From the NCBI RefSeq assembly GCF_024166365.1, contig NC_064834.1:58012001-58076000 (forward strand): a stretch of DNA of 64,000 bases, written 5' to 3'. Positions 37,400-49,794 of this stretch are shown in pieces. The translations under genes were made by a program, and so were the position numbers. This DNA is from Elephas maximus indicus. Lineage: Eukaryota > Chordata > Mammalia > Proboscidea > Elephantidae. Numbering within the stretch: the stretch's first letter is position 1; the number at the start of each line of letters is the position of its first letter. The notes beneath the pieces are model-generated. The model made no database searches. It was not told the origin of the DNA and saw nothing but the letters and a program-made list of their open reading frames with translations.

Positions 37400-37560
37400 G
37401 GCACACATACCATATATACATGTATACACATTAAACATGAATATATATGTAAAATATATATGTAATTATATATAATACACTGTACACGTAAAATGCATAC
37501 ATATATATGTATTTACTTGTGTGTATATACGTGTGTGTGTGTATGCACATATATATATAG
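37400..37560. repeat. (TA)n/(TG)n low-complexity tract
   Basis: Alternating atatatgta, acacgta and gtgtgtgtgt units. It continues as pure AT between the two inverted SINEs (37720-37745). Confidence 0.88.
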
Positions 37561-37719
37561 AAAACCCACCGCCGTCGAGTCAATTCTGACTCATAGCAAC
37601 CCTATAGGACAGAGTGGAACTGCCCAATAGGGTTTCCAAGGAGCGCCTGGTAGATTTGAACTGCCCAGCTTTTGGTTAGTAGCCAATCTTTTAACCACAA
37701 CACCAGCAGGGTTTCCATA
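37561..37719 (-). mobile_element. AfroSINE, reverse arm of an inverted pair
   Basis: gccgtcgagtcaattctgac near the start, ccagcagggtttcc at the end. Faces a forward copy about 27 bases away across an AT repeat. Confidence 0.93.
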
Positions 37720-37745
37720 TATATATATGTTTTCATATATATATA

Positions 37746-37914
37746 TGGAAACCCTGGTGGCATGGTGGTTAAGTGCTACAGCTGCTAATGAAAAGGTGGG
37801 CAGTTTGAATCCACTAGCTGCTCCTTGAAAACCCTATGGGGCAGCTCTTTCCATCCTATAGGGTCCCTATGAGTCAGACCTGACTCAACAGCAATGGGTT
37901 TGGTTTTTGGGTTT
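37746..37914 (+). mobile_element. AfroSINE, forward arm of an inverted pair
   Basis: ggaaaccctggtggcatggt head, gtcagacctgactcaacagc tail. It can pair with the copy at 37561-37719. Confidence 0.93.
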
Positions 37915-39335
37915 TTATTTGCGAAAAATAGTTTTACTCAGAATGAAAAACCTGTCTTGCCAGAAGCAATTAAGGAATTGTCCTGTTCAGCAAAGTTCAT
38001 CATGTGGACAAAATGGAAGAATGAATTTGCCAGAGAGAAATTCCCTTTTTCACCCAGTTAAAGTGATATTTATTTCTTGTCCGAGAATATTTTTTCCTCA
38101 ACTGAGAGATGCAAATAACTAAACCAGAAACAGAGTTCATCAAAACCACACACTTCTAATTTATAATCTCCAGGAGAGTCCCCTGTGAAAATAATTAACT
38201 TCCCAGATTTGTTTTGGTTTATAACATTGCTTCACTGGCTTTATCTGTATCATTTACAAAATTAGGCAGGCTATGCAAAAATAATCTGGTAATATAAAAT
38301 ATTTTTCATGTATTTAGCTTGCATCAAAGGACATGCAATGAAGAACATGTACTTTGTGGGAAAGAAATTATATACAAGAAAGAAAACTAAATGAAATTTA
38401 CATTGCAAACAAGATTAATTTCAATCAGAACCATGTACTTCCCTACGCAAATAAATGAGTATGAGATTGTGTTGACAGATTTTGACAATATTCTAATTGT
38501 TTTCCATGCCACTTGAAGGGTTTATCCAGGATTATTTTCATCAGACTATGAGTTGTTACATATATTTGTAAGAACATTATACATGCACTGAATACTTTAA
38601 TTGGTAGAGTTACTTATTTCTTACTGTTTTTTCCAACAAAGCATGTCTTAGGTGTTAGTGCTGCTCTCTCCATGGAAGTGAACATGGTGCTTCAAGGCGA
38701 CATACCTAAGTTTACTTAGTTTGCCAATATTTGAACAGTTGAGACTAGACTTTAGCTTTGTTTCACTCCTAATCCTAGGACATTCTCATTAAAAACACGT
38801 TCCTTTATCCAGTTCACAAAAAGAGAGAGCAAAAGATATGTGGTCTAGTTCAGTAGGGTAGAAGATGAAAAAAAAAAAAAAAGTAGCATTCATTAATTAT
38901 GCCGGTATCTCTTGTTCATCTGTGAAGGACACAGATTATAATGCCAGCCACGTGTCAGCTAATCAATATAAATTACAGGAACAGGCAATTCCTAACACAA
39001 TCCCCAGGATTACCAAATTTTGTTCACCAGAATTTGTAATGTTTGGGAGGGTCTTTATGTAACTAAGAGAGGTGTAGGATAAAGGGCAATCTATAGAAAA
39101 AGTGTGCTAACAGCCCACATGAGAAGAACACAGACTCGCCTGATAAAGACTCCAGTGAAATGTGTGATTACTGGGACATTTAAACTACTGAAACAAGTAG
39201 ATTTTATTTATTTTTCTGTTTCATTCCAGTGAAGAGTGCGTTGTCTCGACAAATATCATTTATCCTTTGTACTCAACATCCCTCATCTGCTGCACTCCTA
39301 CACAGTCCATTTTCTATTCTCCTTCAGCTAAATAA

Positions 39336-39705
39336 AGGAGCCCTGGTGGCACAGTAGGGCCCTGGTTGCACTGTGGTTAAAGAGCTTGGCTGCTAACTAA
39401 AAGGTTGGCAGTTCGAATCCACCAGGTGCTCCCTGGAAACCCTATGGGGCAGTTCTACTTTGTCCTATAGGGTCCCTATGAGTTGGAATCAACTCGATGG
39501 CAACGAGTTTGGTTTGTTTTGGTTTTGGTGGCACAGCGATTAAGAGCTCTGCTGCTAATTGAAAGTTCCTGCCCACTGGCTGCTCCACAGGAGAAAGATG
39601 TGGTAGTCTGCTTCTGTAAAGATTTACAGTCTTGAAAATCATACGGGGCAGTTCTACTATGTCCTATGGGGTCACTACGAGTTGAAGCAACTCAATGGTA
39701 ACAGG
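39336..39705 (+). mobile_element. outer AfroSINE, interrupted, 12-bp TSD
   Basis: Begins aggagccctggtggcacag, is broken at 39354, and resumes at 39526. It is flanked by tcagctaaataa at 39324-39335 and 39706-39717. Interrupted by the copy at 39355-39525. Confidence 0.94.
39355..39525 (+). mobile_element. inner AfroSINE inserted in the outer one, 11-bp TSD
   Basis: Near-consensus copy with an intact B-box-like ggcagttcgaatcc. tggtggcacag is duplicated at 39344-39354 and 39526-39536. Closest to consensus of the copies I compared, so probably young. Confidence 0.94.
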
Positions 39706-41052
39706 TCAGCTAAATAATCATGACCAAAGAAACAATATACTATTCTTGGCATCTGTCTATTCAGTCAAATACACCTGTGATTTCAATGCAATCCACACTT
39801 CATTTAAAAACAGAAAGTGGGGACTCATTAAAAACATCAGAAAAACTACTATCAAAAGTACATGGTATGTGGAACCTACCATGGGGAAAACAGTAATTTT
39901 CCTCATATTCTTCTTCTGAAAGATGAAGATTAAAGGCCACAGTCAAGAAAAGACTAGGTTATGATGAGGTAACAATATTAAAAATCTCAGGGACTTAAAA
40001 TAATTAAAGTCTATTTCTTATTCATACTTCACATTCACTGCAGGTAGACAGTGATATGCATCATGGCCACCTGAAGACACAGACTGGTGGGGTAGCCAGT
40101 GCCTCAAATATTTCCATTCATTACGCCACTGAAGGAGAAGGAAGCTTTTACGTTTCTTCAACTGGCATTTAAGTACTCCAGCTTGGAAGTGACACAGATT
40201 TATTCTTCTTACAACTCCCTGGCCAGAACTGCTCACCTGGCTCTGCCCCACCAGACAAAGTTCATGGGTGCAACCCTACTGTGTGCTCAGAAGGAAGCGG
40301 GTTGAAATATTTAATAGCAGTGATACACAGAGAACACACCCAACATCTAAACATTTTTTAATGGAGTCAGAAGGGGAAAACACTGTGTTTGTTAGAATGT
40401 AAGCGTCAAGCATCAAAAGATGAGGAAAAAGAAGTTTAAAGACAACAAAGCAGTTGGCAAGTTTATGATACATGTAACCCAAAGGGTGGTACAAGTAGAA
40501 AATACAGGTTGAAAATGGGTTCCAATAAATTTATCAATGACAAATTTACACTGGGCCAAAATGCTGATGCTTGTCCTTGAAGTTGGTAGGGGGGATGCAA
40601 GCCCTGCCGAACAAAGACAGCATTCTGGTGCTCTGTTTAAGAGGGAGCCCCTGCCTGGGATGATCATGGTTAATCTTGATCCTGTTGCATTATTGGGATC
40701 CCTTCAAAAAGCAGTTGTGGAATCTTTCTTTTGGTTTCAATACAGAAAGTGATTTTTGCCAATTCACATAAACCAATTTCTACATTAAATCATCAGGAAG
40801 GCCATGGAGCCAAAAACTTAAGTTCTAAGGAACACTTGCTCACTCAATCTCATTCTTTCTAAGCACCGCCCCCGCCCCCCCCCCAAAAAAACAGCTTGAT
40901 TAAAATGCACAAAAGAGTCAGCAGGATGATGGGGCACAGTAAATGAAGAAAGAAATTGTCTGTAAATACTTCTCTTTCTTAGGTTCCCCATCTCCAGCTC
41001 TAATCTCCATCTCCTTGTGCCACCCACATTCCTTTGGTTGTATTCTTACCCA

Positions 41053-41525
41053 CTGTCATGGATTGAATTGTGTCCCCCACAAAATATGTGTCGACTTGAT
41101 TAGGCCATAATTCCCAGTGTTGTGCGGTTGTCCTTCATTTTGAAATTGTAATTTTATATTAAAGAGGATTAGGGTGGGATTATAACACCCTTACCCAGGT
41201 CACATCCCTGATCCAATGTAAAGGGAGTTTCCCTGGGGTGTTACCTGTGCCGCCTTTTACCTCTCAAGAAATAAAAGGGAAAGGGAAACAAGCAGAGAGG
41301 GGGACCTCATGCAACCAAGAAAGCAGTGCTAGGAGCAGAGTGTTTCTTTTGGACCCAGGGTTGCTGCACGGAGAAGCTCCTAGTCTGGGAGAAGATTGAT
41401 AGAGGGAGAAAGCCTTCCCCTGGAGCTGACATCCTGAACTTGGACTTCTAGCCTTTAAGACTGTGAGTGAATAAACTTGTTCGTTGAAGACATCTACTTG
41501 TGGTATCAGCACTAGATGACTAAAA
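41053..41525 (+). mobile_element. second MaLR-like solo LTR
   Basis: Same layout as the one at 4814: catggattgaattgtgtccc start, a gactgtgagtgaataaac block and gcactagatgactaa end. The middle is quite different, so it is probably a separate subfamily. Confidence 0.65.
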
Positions 41526-44500
41526 AAAAAAAAAATTTTTTTTTTTATATAAGATACCCATTATACTTTCAGCTATATATCCTGCTTTAATGACTTACTT
41601 GTGAACTTGAGTATTATTATAATTAAATGTCCCACGTTAAAAATTCTTGACTGAGAGGGCAGACAATGTAAGAGGTATACAGAAAAGTTTGAGGTTATTA
41701 CATTACATAATAAATATTTTAATTTATTTAAATGCTGCCACTAGACTTCCATTGCAGAAGTGCCTTCCCTATTCCTGAATTTTGGATTCTTCATTTGCCA
41801 TATACACATGGAAACATGAGCAACTGAGGAGGAAATTCTTTTTTTTTTTTCTTTTTTGTAGTTGACATTTTTTCCACAGCCTTTTTTTCCCCCTTTTAAA
41901 TGTCCCATGCCCTTTAAGGATTATGAAAGATAACATGTATAAGCTTCCATCTCCCTGCCACAGCATCCAATAGCCTAGACAGAATGGTCTTTCCTCTTCT
42001 AAGTGAGCCAGGTATGGACTTACAAAGAAGGAAGAGAGTATAGCAGTGGAGGGGTGAGGTTGCTCCATACTTGAGCAGGTGGCCTCTGGGGATGCGCTAT
42101 CCTTGATGAGGCCAGCTAAGGGCAAGCAAGCCCTTTCTCATTCTCCAGAGATCTGAAATGAAGACTGGGGAAACCCTTCCAGACAGAGGTCACTTGATTA
42201 ACCCAAACCGTGTCATCCTGATAACAAGGTCAAGTACTTCTCACAAGAGGAATTTTCAATTTATTTCACAGACAAGAGAGCTCCAGTCAAGCCAACTTTC
42301 CTGCTCCCCTGGGAATGCTGTCAGAGGAGGAGAGCCAAGAGCTCTCTCTGCTTAAGCCTTGCGCTTGCATTCTTCAGGGCCCATTGGCTGGCATCCTACT
42401 TCTCCCTTTGCTGGGGGTTCTGTGTTTTATCTTTACAAGAAAGGGGCCAGACCATTAAGAGAAGGGATAAGGCCAGCCTTTCCCAAGGTCCATCTCAGAC
42501 TCAGCATGCAACCTTCAAGGGAGGGAGTACCTTTCTGTGGTTTGGTTTTGCTTTGCATTTGTCTTCAATGTCTGTGTAATGTATTACAGCAGCAGTCAGT
42601 TGGGGCTCTTGCTGGAACTATCAGGGGATAAGCATTATCTTCTAGATGGGCTTGATAAGCTAAGTGGAAAGGGGCTTCCTGTGGCCATCCTTGCTCTCCT
42701 ATGTGTTGACTTTACTCTCAGGCATGCATCCCATGTGGTAGCAAAGAAAAGAGGTGGAGAGACGAAGAGGGACAAAGAACACAGGGGAGGAATTTAGTTA
42801 TACTTTTGAGTGGCTCTAAATTACTCCATGCTTGAACTGTATTCCTGGACTTCCCACTTAAATGAGCTCATAAATTTACTTTTTTTTCTTTAAACATGCA
42901 TGAACTGGATATCTGTCAATTGCATCAGCAATCAAACACACACACACACACCCCCTCAAAATAAAACAAAACAAAGCAAAAACATTAATGTCATTTCTTA
43001 TACAACAACCTTGGTATTTTCAGACCCACAGAAGGTAGTGTACAACTATGTTGGCAGCATGGCACAATGGAAAGGTCGCCAGGCTTTAAGTTAGTTACAG
43101 AAACAGAACCAGAGCCAGATTCTCCTAAAGAGTTGTGTTACCTCAAGCAGGACACTACTCCAGGCTAGGGCCTGAATTCTTTCACTTTACAATGAATCAG
43201 TGAAAAAGAAGGATCGAAGGATGACTCCTACATGGAACACTACAAGTTTCCCAGGACCAGTCCCTATTTCACAGGGTCTCCATTTCTGGCTCGTTTATCA
43301 GTTGATTCCATTACTCTACTTTTAAATCAGGGTGATAATATTACCTATAACTAAGATGCTAATTTCTTATGTACTTGCTTTGGCTTTTATCTGGTCACTG
43401 TGTTTACTTTGGTTTAAGTCCCGGAATAGGCTGATACATGTCAATTTCTTTAAGAGAGTTATGATCTAGTTTGGTTTTCGTTTTGCTTTAATGCCACAGA
43501 CTACAGGATAACTTAGGTGGGCCCATCCTTACTCTAGTACGTAGTCATTCATATATGTCCTTTCTTTTTCTTGTTGTCCTTCTTCTCTTCTCCATTTTGA
43601 ATAATTTTATGCATTAATTTTTTTCTTATCCCCAACATTCTCTCTATCAATATATGCCCTTGACTATAACATTCTTCTTCATATGGACCATCTTTTCATA
43701 TTATTTGCTCTGCATACAGATTCAATAAGTATAGTGAAAGAACACAACCCTGATACACACGTTTGGTGATTTTGAGTCATGTAGTAACCCTTTGTTCTAT
43801 TTGAACAACTGCCTCTTGGTCTATGTACGGGTTCCTCATAAGCACAATTAAGTGTTCTGAATTCCCATTCTTTGAAATGTTATCCATTATTTGTTATGTT
43901 CCACACAGTTGAATGTCTTTGAATAGTCAATAAAACAGAGGTAAACATCTTTCTGGTATTCTCTGCTTTCAGCCAAGATCCATCTGACATCAGCAATGAT
44001 ATCCCTCGTTCCAAGTTCTCTTCTGCATCTGGCTTGAATTTCTGACAGTTCCCTGTCGATGTCTTGCTACAACCCCTTTTGAATTATCTTCAGCAAAATT
44101 TTACTTGTGTGTGATAATTCTAATAGTGTTTGATTATTTCCCCATTCTGCTGGATCGCTTTTCTTTGGCATGGGCATAAATACAGACCTGTTCCAGTCAG
44201 TTGACCAAGTAGCTATCTTCCAAATTTCTTGGCATAGATGATCCATTTGTGGAAACATCTCGATTGGTATTCCATTAATTCCTGGAGCCTTGTTTTTTGC
44301 CAATGCCTTCAGTGCAGCTTGGACTTCTTCCTTCAATACTATTGGTTCTTGATCATATGCTACCTCCTGAAATGGTTGAAACTTAACCAGTTCTTTTTTG
44401 GTACAGTGACTCTTTGTATTCCTTCTATCTTCTTTTGATGCTTTCTGGATTGTTCAATATTTTTCCCATAGAATCCTTCAATGTTACAACTTGAGGCTTC

Positions 44501-45248
44501 CATTTTTCTTCAGTTCTTTCAGCTTGAGAAATACTTAGTGTGTTCATCCATTTTGGTTTTTTAGCTCCAGGTCTTTGCAAATTTCATTATAATATTTTAC
44601 TTTGTCTTCTTGAGCCTCCCTTTGGTATCTTCTGTTTAGCTCTTTTACTTCATCATTTTTTTCCATTCGCTTTAGCTGATCTACATTCAAGAGCAAGTTT
44701 CAAGTCTCTTCTGACATAAAGTTGGTCTTTTACTTCTTTACTGTTTTTTTTTTAATGACCTCTTGCTTTCTTCACGTATGATATCCTTGATGTCATCCCA
44801 TAACTCATCTGGTCTTCGGTCATTAATGCTCAATGTGACAAATCTACTCTTGAGATGGTCTCTAAATTCAGGTGGGATATACTCATGATCATATTTTGGC
44901 TCTTGTGGACTTGTTTTAATTTTTTTCAGCTTCAACTTGAACTTGCATAGGAGCAATTGATGGTGTGTTCTGCAGTCAGCCTGGGCCTTGTTCTGACTGA
45001 TGATATCGAGCTTCTCCATCGTCTCTTTCCATAGATACAGTCAATCTGATTCCTGTGTTTTCCATCTGGTGAGGTCCATGTGTATAGTTGCCATTTATGT
45101 TGTTGAAAAAAGGTATTTGCAATGAATAAATTGTTGCTCTTGAAAAATTCTATCATGTGATCTCCAGTATCATTTCTATCACCATGCCCATATTTTCCAA
45201 CTACCGATCATTCTTCGTTTCCAACTTCTGCATTCCCAAGAGCCACCA

Positions 45249-45557
45249 AACAAAATGCGTTGCCGTCAAGTGGATTCCGACTCATAGCGACCTTATAGGA
45301 CAGAGTAGCACTGCTCCACAGAGTTTCCAAGGAGTGCCGGGTGGATATGAACTGCTGACCTTTTGGTTCCAAAAAAACCAGACCCACTGCTGTCAAGTCG
45401 ATTCTGACTCACAGCAACCATAGAGGACAGAGTAAAACTGTCCCATAGAGTTTTCAAGCAGCACCTGGCAGATCTGAACTGCCAACTTTTTGGTTAGCAG
45501 CTGTTGCACTTAACCACTATGCCACCAGGGTTTTCGACCTTTTGGTTAGCAGTTAAT
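45249..45557 (-). mobile_element. outer AfroSINE inside the RTE LINE
   Basis: Tail gccgtcaagtggattccgac at the left end, broken at 45368, resuming at 45536. The head is missing on the right, where LINE endonuclease sequence resumes. Confidence 0.9.
45369..45535 (-). mobile_element. inner AfroSINE inserted in the outer one, 12-bp TSD
   Basis: gaccttttggtt occurs at 45357-45368 and again at 45536-45547. The copy runs from the ccagacccactgctgtcaag tail to the gccaccagggttttc head. Confidence 0.94.
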
Positions 45558-47730
45558 AATCACCAGTAATTATCAACACATCTTGATTGCATGTTTGAGC
45601 ACTTTCTTACTGCAGATGTTGGTAAAAATCTTCAATTTCTTCATCTCTGGCATTTGTGGTTTGTGTGTAAATTTGAATAATAGTCCTATTAACTGGTTTT
45701 CCTCGTAAGCGTATAGATATTATCCAATCACTGTGTTGTACTTCAGGATAGATCTTGAAATGTTTATTTTGACGATGAATGCAACGTCATTCCTCTTTAG
45801 TTTGCTATTCCCAACAGAGTAGACCATATGATTGTCTGATTTAAAATGGCCAATAGCAGTCTTTTTCAGCTCACTAATGCCTACAATATCGATCTTTATG
45901 CAATTCCATTTCATTTTTGACAACTTCCAATTTTCCTAAATTCAAACCTCGTACACTCTATGTCCCGATTATTAATGGATGTTTGCAGCTGTTTATTTTC
46001 ATTTTGAGTCATTCCACATCAGCAAATGAAGATCCTGAAAGCTTGACTCCATCCCTATCATTAAGATCGACTCTACTTTGAGGAGGCAGCTCTTCCACAG
46101 TCGTATTTTGAGTGCCTTCCAACCTGAGGGGCTAATCTTCCAGTACTATATCAGACAATGTTCTGCTGCTGTTCATAAGATTTTCACTGGTCAATTTTTT
46201 CAGAAGTAGGCCACCAGTTCCCTCTTCCTAGTCTGCCTTAGTCTAGAAACTCCACTGAAACCTGTTTACCATGGGTAAACCTGCTGGTATTTGAAACACC
46301 AGTTGCATAGCTTCTAGCATCACAGCAACATGCCACCACAGTACGACAAACTGACAGATGAGTGGTGGATATCTAAAATAGAAGCAATGAATAGCAGAGG
46401 TGAATCTGGAAACCTGGTCTATATTTCCTCAAACCTGTGTTCTTTCTGTTGAAATGGCTTGAGTCATATAGCCTTCAAACAAGCCACCTACCTTCAGATC
46501 TCTGATTAAATGGTTTATCAATGACTGATACTAGGCTGGATCGAGGACAATTGCTCAGCTGTCTGAGTATGCCTTTGAAGGAGGCACCCAGAAGAGATAG
46601 AGAAGAAAGGGCAACAAGTTCAGAGAGAATGACAGTCAAAGGTAAGATACACCCCTTCACAATCAAAGTTTCATAGAGCAGACCTCTCTTCCACGTTTCG
46701 CCTCAGGGAAATATCTAGAATACATTACACTTATTGGAAAGTATGCTAAATAAGGATGCATAGACAACGTGACGCCTAGGAAAGTAGCTGGTTCCAAATC
46801 TGAACCCTCTTCCATACTTGAAAAGATTATAATGTGGATTTCATGGAAAAACTAGTAAGATTTACAGAGGAGAAATAACTGTAAATGTTCATAACCAAAG
46901 GCCTGGTATAAGGATCTACTTCTCTGGGTCCTAAGCAGTGCTGTGATAAGATACAACCAATTTTTCTCCTGCTAAATTGCAGGTGCAGATAATAATTTGT
47001 AGACAATGATAGAAAACTGAATGCCAGGGGTGAGCAAGGTGAGATGCAAATCTGGTGGGTTACCTCCTGCCTGCCCTTCAATTGCAGTTCACTAGGAAAT
47101 GGGGTTCAACAGGGCTTTCCTTGACAGCTCTATTCTTCATTATTTGCACACAGAGAAAATTATAGAGGTGAATCTTCTGCCAAGTGAGAAACTGGCAGTT
47201 GAAAGAAGGGTGTATGCTAGGAGGTGGGCTATGGTATAATTTGGGGTTGCTGTTAATTCCCAAATCATCTTGGAAGGCTAAAGATCATGGGACTAGATTA
47301 TAGGTTTATCCAAAGTAAACTGAAAAGCTCCCAGTACTGGAGAAGAAAAAGCCAATAATTTCTTTAGTGGCTGAGAGGAACCCTATTTTTAAACTATCTA
47401 ATATGAAAGAATTCAGAAACCTGAATCATGGGGTTTCTACCAGGGCAACCAGGCCAAGACCAATCATTTTAACTGAATGAACAAAGGAGAACAAGAATAA
47501 CATAATAATCCCCGTTACAGAGATGGGACAATCTTTTGAAGCTAAAAGGAGAAGAAAAAAAAACTAAAGGGGCCATGTGAGGGGAGAAACACACACACTC
47601 TAACATTCCAGAAGATGGTAGAGATGGGAGAAAGATGATCACCACATAGACAATAGAGGTACTCCGAAGTCAGTATTTACTATGAACCAAATCAGTCCAT
47701 CTTAGTATGATGATGATAAAAAGATTAATA

Positions 47731-47894
47731 ACCCAAAACCAAACCGAGTATTGTTGAGTCAATTCTGTATCATAGAGACCCTACAAGACAGAGTAGAACT
47801 GACCCATGGAGTTTCCAAGGAATGGCTGGTGGATTCAAACCACTGACCTTTTGGTTAGCAGCTATAGCTCTTAACCACTAAGCAACCAGGGTCT
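47731..47894 (-). mobile_element. AfroSINE, reverse copy
   Basis: gttgagtcaattctgtatca tail and aagcaaccagggtct head. Flanks look like an imperfect duplication (aagattaata / aggactaata). Confidence 0.87.
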
Positions 47895-48357
47895 AAAAGG
47901 ACTAATACTTTGTGCAAAATGTATACCTTTCTGAAAACAGAAAATGCATATCCTGTCATTTGATTCTCATGCACTCTTGTGACGGAAGTTCTAGTGATGC
48001 TGTGATGACACTCTTGTGCTCAGTCTCTCTGTATTGTTCAACTGTCTTGGACAGTTGTTCATGTTAGTACCTGCAGAAATATCTAACTCAGTGTAAACAA
48101 TGTATGTCCATAGGGCTGACATACTGATTAATTTCATTCCCTACAATAAACTCTCTTTTATGTGTTTCTTTGTGAGGCTGCAGTTTACAAATAAGAAACT
48201 AAGGACCAAAAAGTCAAAGACCCAACAAACAGCTAGTGCCCTCCCTCTCAACCCAGATCTCACAGAAACCCCTCTGCTGCTGTCCTGGTGGTCAGGTACC
48301 AGCAGGAGATATGGCTCAGACTGCAGGAAGAAGCAGAAATGTCTCTTGGGGACTCAC

Positions 48358-48489
48358 CTGCTCCAGGTCTTCGGCTGACCTTCTGCTTTCTCCTGTCGGG
48401 TCCTGATAGGGTAAGACAAAGAGTTCAGCAGCAGTGGGAAGACCAGGAAGCACCGCGACCAAGATGTGCTGGGCTGGGACCCCGGTGGC
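48358..48489 (-). CDS. SORCS1: SORCS1 exon, membrane-proximal ectodomain part 2
   Basis: 132-bp exon, phase 0 on both sides (44 codons), so skipping it would keep the frame. The acceptor is CTCCCAG before 48489 and the donor is CAG|GTGAGT at 48357. It encodes ATGVPAQHILVAVLPGLP, then TAAELFVLPYQDPTGES and RRSAEDLEQ. The ILVAVLPGLPT.AELFVLPYQ pattern is characteristic of SorCS1/SorCS3. The GES-RRSAED stretch differs at a few positions from the human form I remember. It lies between the PKD region and the transmembrane segment, in the part of the ectodomain cut during shedding in this family (family knowledge). Confidence 0.95.
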
Positions 48490-48671
48490 CTGGGAGAGAG
48501 ACAGAGAGGCTCATGTAATTCCTGAAGGTATAAAAACAAAGTGGGGAGCAGGATGATGAGAAGGGACCAGGTATTTGTCAGGGCGTGAGAGGATGCAAGG
48601 AGGAGGGCTAGGAGGTGAAAGCAGGGCCCTGTGCACAGTAGCAGGAAGGTGCTGTCAAAGGTAACAATGGG

Positions 48672-48890
48672 GCTGGAATGTGGCTCTGGAATCAGACTCT
48701 GAAGTTTATCTTCAGCTCCATTATTGTGAGGCCTTATGCAAGTTACTTCTTTCCTCTGCGTCTATGTTCCCTCAAATAAAAAATGGGGATAAGAGTCCTT
48801 GCCTCTTAAAAGGGTGATTTTGAGAATTAAATGAGTTACATGTGAAGCATTTGTTAACAATGCCCAGTACATAGTGAGGATTTCAACGTT
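48672..48890 (+). mobile_element. MIR
   Basis: ctctggaatcagactctgaa, gcaagttacttctttcctct and tttgagaattaaatgagtta are in MIR order. About 180 bases from a SORCS1 exon. Confidence 0.8.
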
Positions 48891-49794
48891 AGTTCTTCTT
48901 ACTACAGAGCATCTGTAGACTGGAGGCCTAGAGGAGACCAGTGCTTACCTCCAAGGCTTTATCATCTGCCTCTCGTGCTGTCACTCTTTCTAATCTAGTT
49001 TTCTTTTTTCACTACACTAGAGTTACTCCACAAATCCACCTGTCACATCCTAATCCCCTAACCTAGTAAGGTTTCCACCCACTCCACAACCCTTAGGCAG
49101 CTCTTGACCACTCTGCAATATCAAATCCTGATAACCAGGCCCCGTTTCATGAAGCACTCTAAGCCCTTCAATCACCAACTTGACTCTTCCAGTTACCCTC
49201 CCACCTCTCAGGCTGCTACACCTCTGTCTCACTGTCCAGCCCTTTCACTGTTAAAATATAGATGTCATTCAAGGACATCCTCCTTGTCTTTGTTCACTTG
49301 TTCTCTATTATATCTCAAGGTTTACCCTGAGCCCTCTCTCTAAATGGTTCTAGAATCATTAGGTACCATCTCAGCTTCTTTCTTGAGCAGTTAATCAGAC
49401 TTTGCCACTTGGTTGTTTCACCAGGACTTCCAATAAAGATGTCAAAAACCCAAACAAAAATTTATTTTAACACCAAAAACCTTCATTCTACATTTGGGGG
49501 AGTAGAAGCTGTCCTTTCCCAGGTACCCAAGCTTGAATCCTCCGGCCCACACTCTTCTTTTCCTTGCCATTTTTAATATCTTGATGAGTTGACATCTACA
49601 TTACATAATCATTCTATTGGTTCTTTTTTAGACACCCACTGGTAATAGCCCAATACTACTACTATACCTTCATCTCTGAGGTCTAACCATAACCTTCTAA
49701 TTTTCAGGAGACAGGCTCCTACTTCCAGATGTATCTTCCTACAGCTCAACTCAGTCAAAATTCTTGCAATATTTCCCTTTACTAAATGGATTAA

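Larger units (their letters stand above)
43671..46370 (-). mobile_element. RTE-clade (BovB-like) LINE, 5' part and RT start, 3' end missing
   Basis: On the minus strand this runs from the element's 5' region (46.37 kb) through the endonuclease to the reverse transcriptase. Readable pieces are DIVGISELKK (about 45.87 kb), LYTWTSPDGKHRNQIDCIYG (about 45.05 kb), the KNKAPGINGIPIEMF finger motif (about 44.29 kb) and QGCVLSLYLLNLYAEQII (about 43.73 kb). It then stops matching the element just before the region that holds YADD in other copies. The frame has stops and shifts, so it is dead. Two nested AfroSINEs interrupt it at 45.25-45.56 kb. Confidence 0.9.
35550..48357 (-). other. SORCS1: SORCS1 intron, 12.8 kb
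   Basis: Contains the longest RTE LINE copy, an MLT1-like LTR, an inverted AfroSINE pair and two SINE-in-SINE nests. No coding exon found. Unrecognised stretches: 38.0-39.3 kb, 39.7-41.0 kb, 41.6-43.0 kb and 46.4-47.7 kb. Confidence 0.85.

Noticed and set aside
39355..39525. Possible tRNA gene (B-box-like ggttcgaatcc sequence)
   Set aside because: This is the tRNA-derived head of AfroSINE copies; no complete cloverleaf is present.
44067..45923. Several LINE-like open frames on the minus strand
   Set aside because: They are broken pieces of one RTE element with stops and SINE insertions, so they are listed as a mobile element and not as genes.
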